Notes: generated from the letters alone by a model not told the origin. 64,000 nucleotides of DNA from Simmondsia chinensis (GCA_018398585.1 JAGTTD010000001.1:39943938-40007937), one strand, 5' to 3'. Shown: positions 48,936 to 60,942, counted from the stretch's first letter. Numbers and translations: made by a program.

Positions 48936-49673
48936 TGTTTTAAAAATTGACGAAATTGCAGCTAATAGTAATGAGAATATAGCGAAACTTGCAACAAAAA
49001 ATACAGTAAAAAAATACGGTAAAAAACTGCAGTAAATCGCTGCAAAAATTTCAACAAAATTGCAATAAATAATTCGTGAATTGCAGTAAATAATTTTGCC
49101 AAGAATAACTGAAAATCTGGAGCTAAATTCCAGTAAAATAATAGCGAAAATTATCTAAACATAAGCAACTAAATAATCGTTAGAAAATCGATAAATATTC
49201 ATTTACACCGAGGAAAGAGAGAGTAATTAGAAAGATCACACAAAAGAAGATATTGCGCCGTGGTAAATGCCGCTGTCCTAAAAGACAATATCACCGTTGC
49301 TCCGGTGCACACAGCACAACCGACGGCCGTCCTTCAGGATTAATGCGATCCGACTCTTAACGTGCGCTCGTTTATTATCGGGTAGAAGTACCTTGAACTT
49401 TGCCCAAAATTTAAGGAGGAAAAATGGGACGGCATGTAGGAAACCCCGATAATGTATTCACAAGCCTGGTATGACTGAATCTTAGTAACATCCAAAGAAG
49501 AAATAGCTCCGAATAGAAGATCGTGAGCTGTTGCCGCGCTTGCTTGCCAGACGAACATTTGGTTTCTAACTGGACATGACTTTGAAGATGCGAAAGAGCA
49601 ACGCACAGAGACCATTTTTGTACTGCGAAGAGCTGCTTTCTCTCTCTGTTTTTAACTTAGGGTTTTTGATTTT

Positions 49674-49705
<32 letters not shown>

Positions 49706-50076
49706 GTGTTCATATAGAGGCTGAGTTAAGGGGCTGTTATTGAGAGGAGCGGGGGAGTACTACGTAACTTGCTCAGTAAAATTGGGAAAAGGTGATTTGA
49801 GTTTGGCATTTTAATTATTTATATTTTCAGTTACATAACGTAGATCGATTTTTATTACAATAATCAAAATTGTGTAACGGCTGAAATAAATAAGATCTCA
49901 ACAGCCATAAATAGCTAGTGCATTAAATAGGCATGGTAATTTATGGTACGGGTTTTCAACGATTATTTTCCGAAAAATAAATAACTCGTTAAGAAAAAGA
50001 TCACCCACACAATTTTCTAATATGGGATACAACTCCCGCATAAAATTAAATGTTAGCTTGTATCATTTTCCCAACA
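48936..50076 (-). repeat. 3' LTR of minus-strand copia element
   Basis: 1141 bp, matching 54097-55228 along its whole length. It contains a run of about 27 T near 49678-49705. Compared with the other LTR it has lost the short stretch holding the CTATATATA box (junction near 49730). A TAGAGGATTG purine-rich sequence just outside (about 50077-50090 on the minus strand) fits a polypurine tract. Confidence 0.85.
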
Positions 50077-50289
50077 ATCCTCTACAAAGGATACAAGCTG
50101 AAGAGAACAAAGAAGAATAGATTGGGCAATGGGAGTTTAGTTTTTCAGTGCCGATGTCTTGCCACTTGAATCGTCACCTAGTATAACCCAAGTTTGGGAC
50201 CAACATCTTGCAAGGTGACTTTCGTTTTGAACCTCACAAGGGGTTGTATAGTCTGTCACTTGGACACATACTAAACTCCAGATCACGGC

Positions 50290-50725
50290 AACTCCAACGT
50301 TTGGCTTGTTTTATCGGTCATGCGCTCGTCCTAGATATTCATAGGCGCTCTAGAAGGCAAGTCTTAAGCCTTTATAGGGAGCAGCCACACTCCCACACTT
50401 ATATAGGTAGATTCCATCAAGTGTGTGTTGCCGCACACTACCAAACATATGGCTATGGGTCCATTAAGAGCTAGAGCACAACCTTACTCCTTAGTAATAT
50501 AACGACAACTCATGCGGTTCGCCGTATTTTATCGGTCATGCGCTCGTCCTGTATATTCATAGGCGCTTTAGAAGGCAAGTCTTAAACCTTCATAGGGAGC
50601 GGCCAGACTCCCACACCTACATAGGTGGATCCCATTAAGTGTGTGTTACCGCACACCACTAAACATATGGATATGGGTCCATTAAGAGCTAAAGCTCAAC
50701 CTCACCCCTGGTAACATACAGACAG
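50290..50725. repeat. Two-copy tandem repeat, period 218 bp, inside copia element
   Basis: TTATCGGTCATGCGCTCGTC starts at 50311 and again at 50529, and the similarity extends about 218 bp each way, ending near CTCAACCT(T/C)AC. A shorter, more diverged third piece follows (50726-50810). A related phrase, CCCATCAAGTGTG, recurs at about 51078. It lies between the RNase H remnant and the 3' LTR, a non-coding region of the element. Confidence 0.8.
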
Positions 50726-50892
50726 TGTCCATCAAGTGCAAGCATCGCTTACACAACCAAACAAACGGCTATGGACCCATCTCCGCACTATCACACCATA
50801 GGGAGGGACAACATAAAACACAGTGCATTCTTTGAATGAAACTATGACTTTTCACATTGAACCTGTTAAGACCAGGTTGGATACATCATAGT

Positions 50893-51055
50893 TTATTCAT
50901 GTACAGACTTTAGTCCCGTCCCTCTCGATGTTTCCACAATAATTTTCCGACATAGCGTCTTTATCAACGGATCCACAAGGTTCTTTTCAGATCTTACACA
51001 ATTTAGTGATATCACTTTCTTTCGAGTAGATCGTTTACGATCTTATGCCCAAGAC
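50893..51055 (-). pseudogene. Copia RNase H C-terminal fragment
   Basis: On the minus strand the frame reads KKVISLNCVRSEKNLVDPL, then IKTLCRKIIVETSRGTGLKS and a stop at 50893. It matches the usual copia ending (V-x-V-DYVRTKDNLADPLTKGL..R..V..TSRGMGLKP). Nothing upstream continues the enzyme. Short, but the residue pattern is distinctive. Confidence 0.75.
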
Positions 51056-51255
51056 AAATAGGTCTCCTCTTGCCAAACCCATCAAGTGTGCAGTGCCCAC
51101 ACCACCCGTCACGGACTATGGGTATGCTCAACCATCATACATGGCTTTTCACACGGTATTGCAACAAAGCGGTACTTGAGAGTAGACCATTGCCAACGTC
51201 AATCACGAGTTGTTCTCACCCCCACATTGAGGTATCTGCAACGAGCTGTTAAACA

Positions 51256-54096
51256 ATTAGCTCCATCTCCTGCCAACTTCAACAAAAGTCAGTATAATAT
51301 AGTAGTGGAGCAAATATCATATCAATAAAATTATATCTCCATCTCAAGTACTCAAATAGTACATATCGTACGTATATCGTATATACAGTTGGCACAGAAA
51401 CCATATACCGCAAATTGTCACTTTCACATCTCATCACAATTGTGAAACATTATCATCAGTTTAGGTCCCAAAAGACCATAGACCCATTTCCATCATACTT
51501 TGCGTACATGCGTTATTACTAATAAGGGTAGTTCATGTCTTAACAATGTTGTATCAAATTTTGGTGATATCAAGAGAAAAAGGTACAGAAAACCATAATT
51601 CACTAGATGCCTTTTACAATTCAATTTAAGGCAACCCAAGCCTTTGCAAGGCTCTTGAGCCTAAGTGCTTAGCATCATCAAGCTATTTACATCGACTTTG
51701 GACAATCACCAAAATAATATTTCCACCATAATCAATTTCTATAAGCTAGCTATAACTAGTAAACATCGGTCAAAACGCAATAATTAGAAAAGATTATAAT
51801 CAGACAACATACCCCATAGGCTCTCGGGTGCTCTTACAACCCCCCACAATGGAATGTCTCACAATACATTCCTAAGTCATTCTATTTTTCTACCTGCCAA
51901 CTCAATGTTTAAGGGCAACTAAAATATACAGGTTTCAAAGGGGTGTCACAAAACATAGCTCACTAATGAGCCCAAATACATTGTAATTAGTAGAATATAT
52001 TTCATTGATATTAGACACCTAACACAACAAAAAGTCTATTACAATGTAGACTCCATTCATAGTACTTCACTAGTACCTCAACAATTTAATTAGAGCACTT
52101 TAATATTCATTATTTGGATCCATGTATGTAAGACTAGATCTACTAGTGACATGTGATATAATAGGAATGTTGTCTAATCCATCAAAATATAATGCTATCA
52201 ATCACCTTAGCATATTTAGTTTGTGACACGATGCCATATTTTTCTCCTCAACAAGTAAACACTAGAGCCATAGAGTATGTCATCCAAATGACCAACATGA
52301 GCATACAGTATATGACAATAACCCAAATAAGGTGTCTACACACAAGCTAAATACCAAGCTTATGATCAATCAAGGTTTTCATACAACCTGCACCTTACCT
52401 TTTTACCAAAAACTTGAGAAGAAGGTCTGAAACAATGAGCCCAAGGACCTACAAATCTCCCAAGACAACACAAGTCCACATATGACTCAAACATATCAAT
52501 ATTTCCCAACTCTTGGCTAAAATTCAGCAAAGACATTTTAATACTGCATAATTCAAAATCCGACCAGCATGAACCAACGCCAAACAGCACAGCCAGCTAA
52601 GATCCAGCATTTTCAGCTATAAACAGTCCAAAATCAATATGGACAGCACCAAATTCAATATGAGCATCAACATTCAGCTTGAAAGAGAAATGTTTCAATA
52701 CTTAAAACAACATACTTTTTATCATTTCAAGCAGCATGTAACAACATATACAACTTGCGTCAGACATAGCCATGGGAAATACATAAACATATTAACATGG
52801 AGACTAATACACTAAATAACACATGAATTTTCACAAAAACTCACAAGTCCTATTAGCCCTTTACAATGACCAACTTATTTCACTTAGGTCACCCAAAACA
52901 TGTAAGAAAATCCAATTCACACATACAAGATCTACCCCATGATTAAACTAAAACATGCAAACTCTTCTAGCATAAGAGATTCAAGATTGTAACATACTAG
53001 GTCAAACTGAGCATACTTATTCAGAAACCTAGCTTGATAAATTTTATCAAGTTTGAAATCAACCCGAATCTTGAACTCTAAAATGAATTCTAGACCTCCT
53101 TTCAAAACTTAGCTTGGCAAGATGTTAGAATGCTCATTACTCAGCTCGATTCATCTCACTAGACTAATCAAGCTTGGCCTTTTACGCCATCTTGCAAATA
53201 TTCTTTTCACAAAGTGTATATACAGACATCTCCATATCATGACAAATTCAACTAAAACATATGTTGATGGACTCGCAAGACTAGTAAGTCATGGTCTAGT
53301 TGATTTTTACACAACACATCCATTGTTATTTGGTTAAAGGTTACTGACAATACATATCTAACATTAGATCTTGACATCATGCTGCTCCCATTCTTTCCTT
53401 AAAAGGAGGTCTTTCATGTATATGATAGTGACAATGTATTATAATGATATTAAAAATTCACATCGACAATAACATGTCAATTTAATTAAAATATTATCTT
53501 ACAAACTAAACTTTTGATACCATAGTTTATTTTGTGCTTAATCCAAACAGCTTCTTTAATTAGCCAATCGGACCCCCTTTTTCTTTTATATATACTTACA
53601 TATATTTATACTTATTTGGTCAAACCTTTCCAATTTCCAAGACCTTTTCCTTTTCATTTTGTCAAACAAAAACTTGACCGAACCTTCTCTTGAGGTCCAA
53701 AATGCGCCTTCATTATTAATATATATAAGAGGCAAAGTTTATATATAAAATCGGTCCACTAAGGGTCGCCTTTTCTTCTTTTAGGGTTTCATAGAAGACC
53801 TAACAAATCCTGCCCCGCTACCCCTCTATTTTTCCAGTCATGACAAATGGCCAGCAGCCTTAGGGCAGGTTGGGGTTTGGCCATTAGTAACTTCGAGAGT
53901 CACCGGAATCCGAAGACCATCATGAGAGTACCGGAAGCACCGCACCCTGGGCGGTCATCCGGCACAGTAAATGAAAGGCCACAAAAATCGTTCATAAATT
54001 CTAAATTTTTATTTATTATGTGTCAGATAAACAATACTCAGTTTGTTATTAATCTGAACAATGAGCTTGATTGACTATTGTAAATCGTCTTTCAGA
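51256..54096. other. Non-coding interior of copia element
   Basis: About 2.8 kb with no supported gene on either strand. Frames are short and unrelated to gag, protease, integrase or reverse transcriptase. A GC-richer patch at 53800-53980 is the only compositional change. No primer-binding site complementary to initiator Met tRNA is recognisable next to the 5' LTR. Confidence 0.6.
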
Positions 54097-55228
54097 TTAT
54101 TAGAAAAATTGACTAAATTGCAGCTAATAGCAATGAGAATATAACGAAACTTGCAACGAAAAATATAGTAAAAAAAATGCGGTAAAAAATTGCAGTAAAT
54201 CGCTGCAGAAATTTCAGCAAAATTGCAGCAAATAATTCGTGAAATTGCAATAAATAATTTTACCAAGAATAACCGGAAATCTAGAGCGAAATTCTAGTAG
54301 AATAATAGCGAAAATTATCTAAACATAAGAAACCAAATAATCGTTAAAAAATCGATAAATATTCATTCACACCAAGGAAAGAGAAAGTAATTAGAAAGAT
54401 CTCACAAAAGAAGATATCGCGCCGTGGTAAACGCCGCTATCCTAAAAGACGATTTCGCCGCTACCCCGGTACACACAGTATAACCAGCGGCCGTCCTTTA
54501 GGATTAATGCGATCCGGCTCTTAACGTGCACTCGTTAATTGTTGGGTAGGAGTACCTTGAACTTTGCCAAAATTTAAGGAGGAAAAATGTGACGGCATGT
54601 AGGAAACCCCGATAATGTATTTACAAGCGTGGTATGACTGAATCTTAGTCACATCCAAAGAAGAAACAGCTCCGAATAGAAGACCGTGAGCTGTTGCCGC
54701 GCTTGCTTGCCAGATGAACATTTGGTTTCGAACTGGACATGACTTTGAAGACGCGAAAAAGCAACGCACAGAGACCAATTTTGTACTGCGAAGAGCTGCT
54801 TTCTCTCTCTGTTTTTAACTTAGGGTTTTTTTTTTTTTTTTTTGTGTTCATATAGAGGCTGAGTTCAAGCCCTATATATAAGGGGCTGTTATAGAGAGGA
54901 GCGGGGGAGTACTACGTAACTTGCTCAGTAAAATTGGGAAAAGGTGATTTGAGTTTGGCATTTTAATTATTTATATTATCAGTTACATAACGTAGATCGA
55001 TTTTTATTCCAATAATCAAAATTGTGTAACGGCTGAAATAAATAAGATCTCAACAGCCATAATCGGCTAGTGCATTAAATAGGCATGGTAATTTATGGTA
55101 TGGGTTTTCAACGATTATTTTCCGAAAAATAAATAACCTGTTAAGAAAAAGATCACCCACAAAATTTTCTAATATGGGATAGAACTCCCCCATAAAATTA
55201 AATATTAGCTTGTATTATTTTTTCAATA
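54097..55228 (-). repeat. 5' LTR of minus-strand copia element
   Basis: 1132 bp, partner of 48936-50076. It carries CCTATATATAAGG (54871-54883), a plausible TATA box on the minus strand. Its first bases (TATTGAAAAAATAATAC) have drifted from TGTTGGGAAAATGATAC. Confidence 0.83.
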
Positions 55229-56234
55229 AGTATTATTTGAATTCTATTTATTTGTGTCAAAACTTAAATTGCCCTCTGTCATTTTTTAAAATTTTCTTGA
55301 TTAATCTCTTTGTACCTATTTTTATATATGCTAAAGGATAAACATTTGGGAAATTATCATTTAGCTAGGTGCCCTTAAGTTTGACCATTTATTAGATAGG
55401 TACCTTAATATTTTAATATATACAATGAGGTATGTTGATGTTTCAATATTATATTACTTAGGTACCCTAAAATTTATCATTCAGATAGCAATTTGTGGAA
55501 ATTCGATAAAATTTTGTTCGAAAATGATAAAATTGAATATGATTCCGACAACATATTGATATCTTTATTAGGATTAGTTGATTTTTCGTCCCAAAAGGCT
55601 AACATGACATGTAATTTTGACAATATTTAGGTAGTTTATATAAAAATTTGGTGAATATTTTATTATTATTCACTTAAATTTTAATGAAAATATTGGCATA
55701 CTAATACTAATCATATATTACATAAACATTTTTTTCATTAGGCCTTTTCATGCTAAAAAAAGAACATTTTTTTGCATTAAATTGATCAAATTCTTACCAA
55801 AATTAATCAAAATTTGATATAAGATATTTAGGTGACAAAATATTCAAACCTCTGGATATTTTATTGTATATATTAAAATATCAAGTTATCTAATTAATAA
55901 ATGCTCAAACATTAGGGTATTTTGATCATTTTTCCTTTCTAGGTCACTATATGTCCTGTATAATTATACCATACAAAAACTAGTAATTTATTTGGTTATA
56001 GTTAACACATTTCTATTACTTTTTAAAATATCGTAGACTGCCCCCCCAAACCCCCCCCTCCCAAAAAAAAAAAAAAAGCTTAAAATATTGTAGATGTGTA
56101 GGCTTTTAGATTCTTTAAAAAAATATAAAGTAATTTTTCCTAGTTAACGTAAAAAAAGAAACATTATAAATATTATGAATATGCGTAGAAATATAATTAG
56201 GGTTCATATATGAAATAAAATATGAGCCAATATT
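55229..56234. other. AT-rich spacer with foldback element
   Basis: No gene. 55348-55934 is an imperfect foldback whose first 120 bp (GGGAAATTATCATTTAG to AATATATACAATGAGGTA) match the reverse complement of its last 120 bp. It is related to the foldback element in each tandem unit. C-rich and A-rich runs (56041-56078) follow. Confidence 0.55.
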
Positions 56235-56239
56235 AATAC

Positions 56240-56993
56240 TGTTAGTGTATTTTCAAAATATATGTTGTATAATACGTGTATATATATGTTAAAGGTTGTT
56301 TATGTATGTATAAGATGTATTTGAGAATGTCCCGATAGTCATTTGAATGTTTAAGAGCTTGTTGGGGGTGTGTGTCGACACATGGGCCATGTGTGTCGAC
56401 ACACAATCTTACAGATCGGTGGGGAGACAGTTGTGTGTCGACACATATGGCCTGTGTGTCGACACACAGCTCTTTACAGAAGCGCACGGAGGGGATCTGT
56501 GTGTCGACACATAGAAAATGTGTGTCGACACACAGACTTACAGTAAGTCCATGTGTCGACCTGTGTGTCAACACACAGGTCGGTTTTGACGGTTTGTCTG
56601 TGTGGTTTCTTCCCGGCTCTTTTATAAATTAATGGCTCTTTGTTTTGGGATGTCCTTGTACATACAATACATACATATTACTCCCCTCTTTTGATGGAAA
56701 AAGAATGAATCAAAAACACAAGGGAAATCAAGTGTGAAAGAAGTTTGCATTCAAAGTGTTCTTGTGTGAGTTTACAAGTGTGTGTTGATTAAAATCTGAT
56801 CAATCTCTAGCCATCTCTTTCAATCTGTCCCCATACACATCTTCACTCCATTTTTGGTTGTTGTTGTATCCTCGAGGATATTTCGTATACCGAAATAAGC
56901 CTTAAGGAAAGTGATTACACGGCTTCAACACCTGAGATCTTTGGATACCCGGTTGCAAGTATTTTGCAAGTATTTTGACATTTTGTTATAACA
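56240..56993 (+). repeat. 5' LTR of copia element, with palindrome array in U3
   Basis: 754 bp. A GTGT-rich palindromic array occupies 56371-56578, and a TATA-like TATAAAT lies at 56622-56628, so the array sits in the U3 promoter-proximal region. The 3' part repeats GCAAGTATTTT. Confidence 0.93.
56371..56578. promoter_or_regulatory. Array of TGTGTCGACACA palindromes in pairs
   Basis: Six exact 12-base palindromes TGTGTCGACACA have GTCGAC cores at 56374, 56395, 56437, 56458, 56503 and 56524. A half-site (56555) and a one-mismatch copy (56567) follow. Within each of the three pairs the core spacing is exactly 21 bp, and pairs repeat every 63 to 66 bp with related spacers (TTACAG, GGGGA). Position upstream of the TATA-like box suggests protein-binding sites that drive LTR transcription; that function is inferred. 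Confidence 0.6.
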
Positions 56994-57023
56994 ATCTTAA
57001 GGCTTATATTTCTGGTTTGGGTT

Positions 57024-57375
57024 ATGGCTTCATCACTAAGGGAAATGACAGCCAATTTTGTGAAATTGGACCGATTTGATGGCGAGAATTTTCGCCGATG
57101 TCAAAGGAAGATGCACTTCCTCATCACGACACTGAACGTAGTGTATGTCCTGAATACACCATGCCCATTCCCCGTCTCTGAGGAGGAAGAAACACTGGCC
57201 GAGCAGAGGGCCAGACTGAAGTGGGAGAATGACGACTATATCTGCAGAGGGCATATTTTGAATGGTATGGCTGATGCCTTGTTTGACATTTACTCTAACA
57301 TGGCGACCGCGAAGGAACTTTGGGATGCACTTGAGGCGCGATACATGACCGAGGATGCTACAATCAAAAAAATTC
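57024..57375 (+). pseudogene. gag: Copia gag N-terminal part
   Basis: Starts MASSLREMTANFVKLDRFDG, a usual copia gag opening, and runs through the capsid-like block (ATAKELWDALEARYMTEDATIKK). One extra A in a run near 57362-57376 pushes the frame to an early stop at 57390-57392, and the true continuation is in the next frame (FLVCQFNNYKMVDD). Before the indel there is no other damage. Confidence 0.85.
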
Positions 57376-58485
57376 CTGGTTTGTCAATTTAACAATTATA
57401 AGATGGTTGATGATCGTCCTGTCATGGAACAATTCCATGAGATCGAACGAATATTAAATAATTTTAAATATCACAACATGAACATGGACGATACAATTGT
57501 TGTTTCTTCCTTAATTGACAAACTTCCTCCCTCTTGGAAAGATATAAAGAAAAGTCTAAAACACAAGAAGGAGGATATGTCAATTGAGGAACTGGCTAAC
57601 CATTTGCGTGTTGAGGAAGGTTACAGGGTACAGGATGACAACAAAGACCGCCCTAATGATGTTGGTAAAATTAACGTCACTGAAGAAGGCCAATCGAGTA
57701 AGGGACCCAAGAGAACCGGACACTTTCAAAAGAAGAAGCATGACAAGGGGCCAAAAGTGGTCTGTTGGGAGTATCAGAAGCCTGGTCATATGCGTAAAGA
57801 CTGTTACCGCCTTAAAAAGAACAAAGGCAAGGGGCTTGATCATCGCACTAAAAATTCGAACGAGAGGTTCGTGGCGATGATATCGGAAGTCAATCTAGTC
57901 GAGAGTGATAACTCTTGGTGGATTGACTCGGGGGCCACGAAACATGTATGTAAGGACAGGGGGTTCTTCACAACTTTTGATCCTATGGACAACGGAGCTG
58001 AGTTGTTCATGGGAAATGGGGCGTTGGTACCGGTTAAAGGGAAGGGAAAAGTTGATTTACTTTTCACATATGGAAAAACCCTTACTTTAACCGATGTATG
58101 CTTCGCTCCTGACGTTAAGAAGAACCTCGTGTCCGGTGGCTTGTTAAATAGGTTTGAGTTCAAGTTGGTCTTCGAGGCCGACAAGTTCACATTGCAAAAG
58201 GGTGGAGTATTTGTTGGCAAAGGGTACTTATGTAACGGAATGTTTAAGATGAATATCAATAATAAAATTGCAGATTCTGTTTATATGCTTGATTCATCGT
58301 TTTTATGGCATCGTAGACTAGGTCATGTGAATTTTCGTAGATTACATGAAATGGTTAATTCTTTGTTGATTCCTCACATAGATAAAGTTGATGACAAATG
58401 CAAAACGTGCATGCTAACTAAGATAACAAAATTACTATTTTCGTCAGTGCAAAAAGAGACTAATCTACTTGACCTGGTACAGTGA
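57376..58485 (+). pseudogene. Copia gag C-terminus, protease and integrase zinc finger
   Basis: Continues gag after the frameshift. The nucleocapsid zinc knuckle reads CWEYQKPGHMRKDC, where the second Cys of the usual CCHC motif is Tyr, so the knuckle is probably inactive. Protease follows with WWIDSGATKHVC (catalytic Asp codon at 57925). The integrase HHCC finger (LWHRRLGHVN to CKTCMLTK) lies at about 58300-58425. The frame ends at 58485 because two bases appear lost in GGTACAGTGAC; the next frame reads SDLCDFKRTPSLG. Confidence 0.85.
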
Positions 58486-58920
58486 CTTATGTGATTTCAA
58501 GCGCACACCGAGTTTAGGTGAAAAGAATTACTTTGTTAGATTTATCGACGATTGTTCAAGATTTTGTTATGTATATTTGATAAGTAACAAAGACGACTCG
58601 CTTGATAGATTTAAAGCATATAAAGCAGAAACTTAGTTACACTGTGAAACCTTCCTCAAACGCTTAAGGTCGGATCGTGGTGGGGAGTACTACGATCCTA
58701 AATATTTTGAATCCACAGGAATAATATATGAAATAACTGCACCATATATGCCACAACAAAATGGCGTGGCTGAGAGGAAAAACCAAACTCCAACTGAGAT
58801 GGTTAATTCCATATTATCTTATTCCGGTCTCAGCGATAGGTTTTGGGGCGAGGCTATGTTAATGGCCTGTCATATATTAAATAGAGTTCCGAACAAAAGA
58901 ATAAAATAACCCCATATGAG
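58486..58920 (+). pseudogene. Copia integrase catalytic core, broken
   Basis: Reads KNYFVRFIDDCSRFCYVYLI, a stop where KAE normally continues (about 58635), then RLRSDRGGEYYDPKYF and PYMPQQNGVAERKN, covering the D,D,E residues. A segment between the first and second blocks is compressed, probably by a small deletion. A further indel at RIK (about 58905) shifts to the frame of the next piece. Confidence 0.8.
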
Positions 58921-60942
58921 TTGTGGAACAAACGAGCCCCTAATTTGAACTATTTGAAAGTGTGGGGGTGTAGGGCAGTTGTTAAAGTCCCTGAACCTAA
59001 ACGAAAAAAATTAGGTAAAAGAGGCATTGATTGCATCTTTGTGGGTTATGCGTCTCATAGCAAGGCATATCGGTTCTATGTAGTCGAACCTAATGACTAT
59101 ATCAGTGTGAACACAATAATAGAATCGAGAGATGCGATATTTGATGAGAATCGGTTTACTTCTATCCCTAGACCGAGGGATTATGTACCGGTTGAGAGTG
59201 ACACTCAAGTGTCGTATGACGATGTTCGTCATGATAGGGAAGATGTCCCTGAAAGTGCTCTAGAACTCCGAAGGAGTAAGAGAGCAAGGAAAGAGAAATC
59301 TTTCGGTTCGGACTTCTACACGTATTTGGTAGAAGGTTCGAGAAACGATGTGGACCAAGTGGCTCCATATTGTTGTGTCATGGAAGCTGACCCCATGACG
59401 TTTAATGAGGCGATGAGGTCTCATGATGCCTCATTTTGGAAAGAGGCTGTAAATGATGAGATGGATTCCATCTTAGGTAATAATACCTGGATCCTTGTGG
59501 ACCTTCCATAAGGAAGTAAGCCCATCGGGTGTAAGTGGATCTTCAAAAAGAAGATGAAAGTCGATGGAACGATTGACAAGTTCAAAGCCCGATTGGTGGC
59601 TAAAAGGTTCACCCAGAAGCATGGGTTGGACTACTTTGACACGTATGTCCCCGTGGCAAGGATATCGACAATCAGGGTATTGATTGCCCTTGCCTCCATT
59701 TATAAACTAGTGATACACCAAATGGATGTCAAAACGGCCTTCCTGAATGGTGAGCTAAAGGAGGCAATGTACATGGAACAACCGGAAGGTTTTGTTGTTC
59801 CAGGCCAAGAGAGAAAAGTATGTAAACTCATACGTTCTCAGTATGGGTTGAAGCAAGCCCCGAAGCAATGGCACCAGAAATTTGACCAAGTTGTTCTAAA
59901 CAACGGATTCGTTATAAACGAATCGGATAAATGTGTCTATAGCAAGTTTGATAATGGCAAAGGGGTCATTATATGTTTGTATGTCGATGACATGCTCATA
60001 TTCGGTACTGATGTGGAACAAGTAGAGAGGACAAAACAATTTCTCTCTGAAAACTTTGCTATGAAAGACATGGGTGAGACGGAGGTGATCCTCGGTATTA
60101 GAGATGTAAGGAGTGGTGATTCCATTTCCTTGACACAGTCTCACTACGTTGAAAATGTCTTGAGAAGGTTCCACTTTGATGAGTGTGCTCCGGCGTCCGT
60201 TCCGTTGGACCCTAGTGTAAAACTAGTACCAAATGAGGGCGCTCTAGTGTCACAACTGAGATATTCCCAGGTCATTGGTAGTCTTATGTATGCCATGACG
60301 AGCACAAGGCCAGATATAGCCTTTGCTGTTGGAAAGCTAAGTAGATATACTAGCAATCCTAGTAAGAGCCATTGGAAAGCTGTGGAACGTGTACTAAAGT
60401 ACCTAAAGAAGACTATGAGTTATGGTCTTTCTTATGTAGGGTATCCTCCAATTTTGGAGGGATACTCTGATGCAAGTTGGATCTCCGATGTGGAGGATCA
60501 TGCATCCACAAGCGGGTGGGTATTCCTACTTGGTGGGGGTGCGGTTTCTTGGGGTTCCAAGAAACAGTCTTGCATAACTGATTCAACGATGGCAGCGGAG
60601 TTTATAGTTCTCGCATCTGCGGCTAAAGAAGCCGAGTGGTTAAAGGATCTCTTGCATGAGATACCTTTGTGGCCTAAGCCGATCTCACCGATTTCTATCC
60701 ATTGTGATAGTCAGGCTACGCTGTCTAAAGCATATAGCGAGGTATACAATGGGAAGTCCAGACACATTGGTGTAAGACATAGCATGGTGAGACACCTCTT
60801 TCGAGAGGGTGTCATCACCGTGGACTTCGTGAAGACCAGTCAGAATCTAGCGGATCCATTTACAAAAGGCCTAGCTAGAGATTTGGTTCTGAAAACAAGT
60901 GAAGGGGTTGGTGTGAAACCTGTCATTTTTAGTCGCCCATGA
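58921..60942 (+). pseudogene. Copia integrase C-terminus, reverse transcriptase and RNase H
   Basis: One frame of about 673 codons with a single TAA at 59509 (after WILVDLP, where a Pro or Ser codon is usual). It begins with LWNKRAPNLNYLKVWGC, the end of integrase. Reverse transcriptase runs from CKWIFKKKMKVDG (59530) with KARLVAKRFTQKHGLDY, QMDVKTAFLNGEL and active-site YVDD (59980-59991). RNase H starts near GYSDASWISD (60460), with AAEFIVLA and DSQATLSKAYSEVYNGKSRHI, and ends in LADPFTKGLARDLV. All catalytic blocks look intact, so only the one stop prevents a full product here. Confidence 0.9.

Larger units (their letters stand above)
48931..55233 (-). mobile_element. Ty1/copia LTR element, minus strand, interior almost non-coding
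   Basis: Two related repeats of about 1.13 kb, 54097-55228 (5' LTR) and 48936-50076 (3' LTR), enclose about 4 kb. On the minus strand the 3' LTR begins TGTTGGGAAAATGATAC. The flanks are AGCAT (48931-48935) and AGTAT (55229-55233), a 5-bp target duplication with one later change. The only recognisable coding trace is the end of RNase H at about 50893-51055. Numerous LTR differences and small deletions indicate age. The interior from 51256 to 54096 shows no gene on either strand. Confidence 0.82.

Noticed and set aside
49678..49705. T run as a polyadenylated retrogene tail.
   Set aside because: It lies within an LTR, and the partner LTR has a shorter T run at the same site, so it is slippage in a homopolymer.
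50208..51328. Plus-strand frames of 60 to 88 codons in the old copia element.
   Set aside because: They overlap the minus-strand RNase H remnant and the 218-bp repeats and match no domain.
56371..56578. CRISPR-like array of short palindromic repeats.
   Set aside because: The spacers are related to each other, the repeats are 12 bp, and the context is a plant LTR retrotransposon. CRISPR arrays do not occur here.
56242..56632. Frames on both strands with repeated CVDTH or CVSTH residues.
   Set aside because: They are translations of the TGTGTCGACACA palindromes in an LTR. A palindromic repeat gives similar peptides on both strands, so this is not evidence of a protein.
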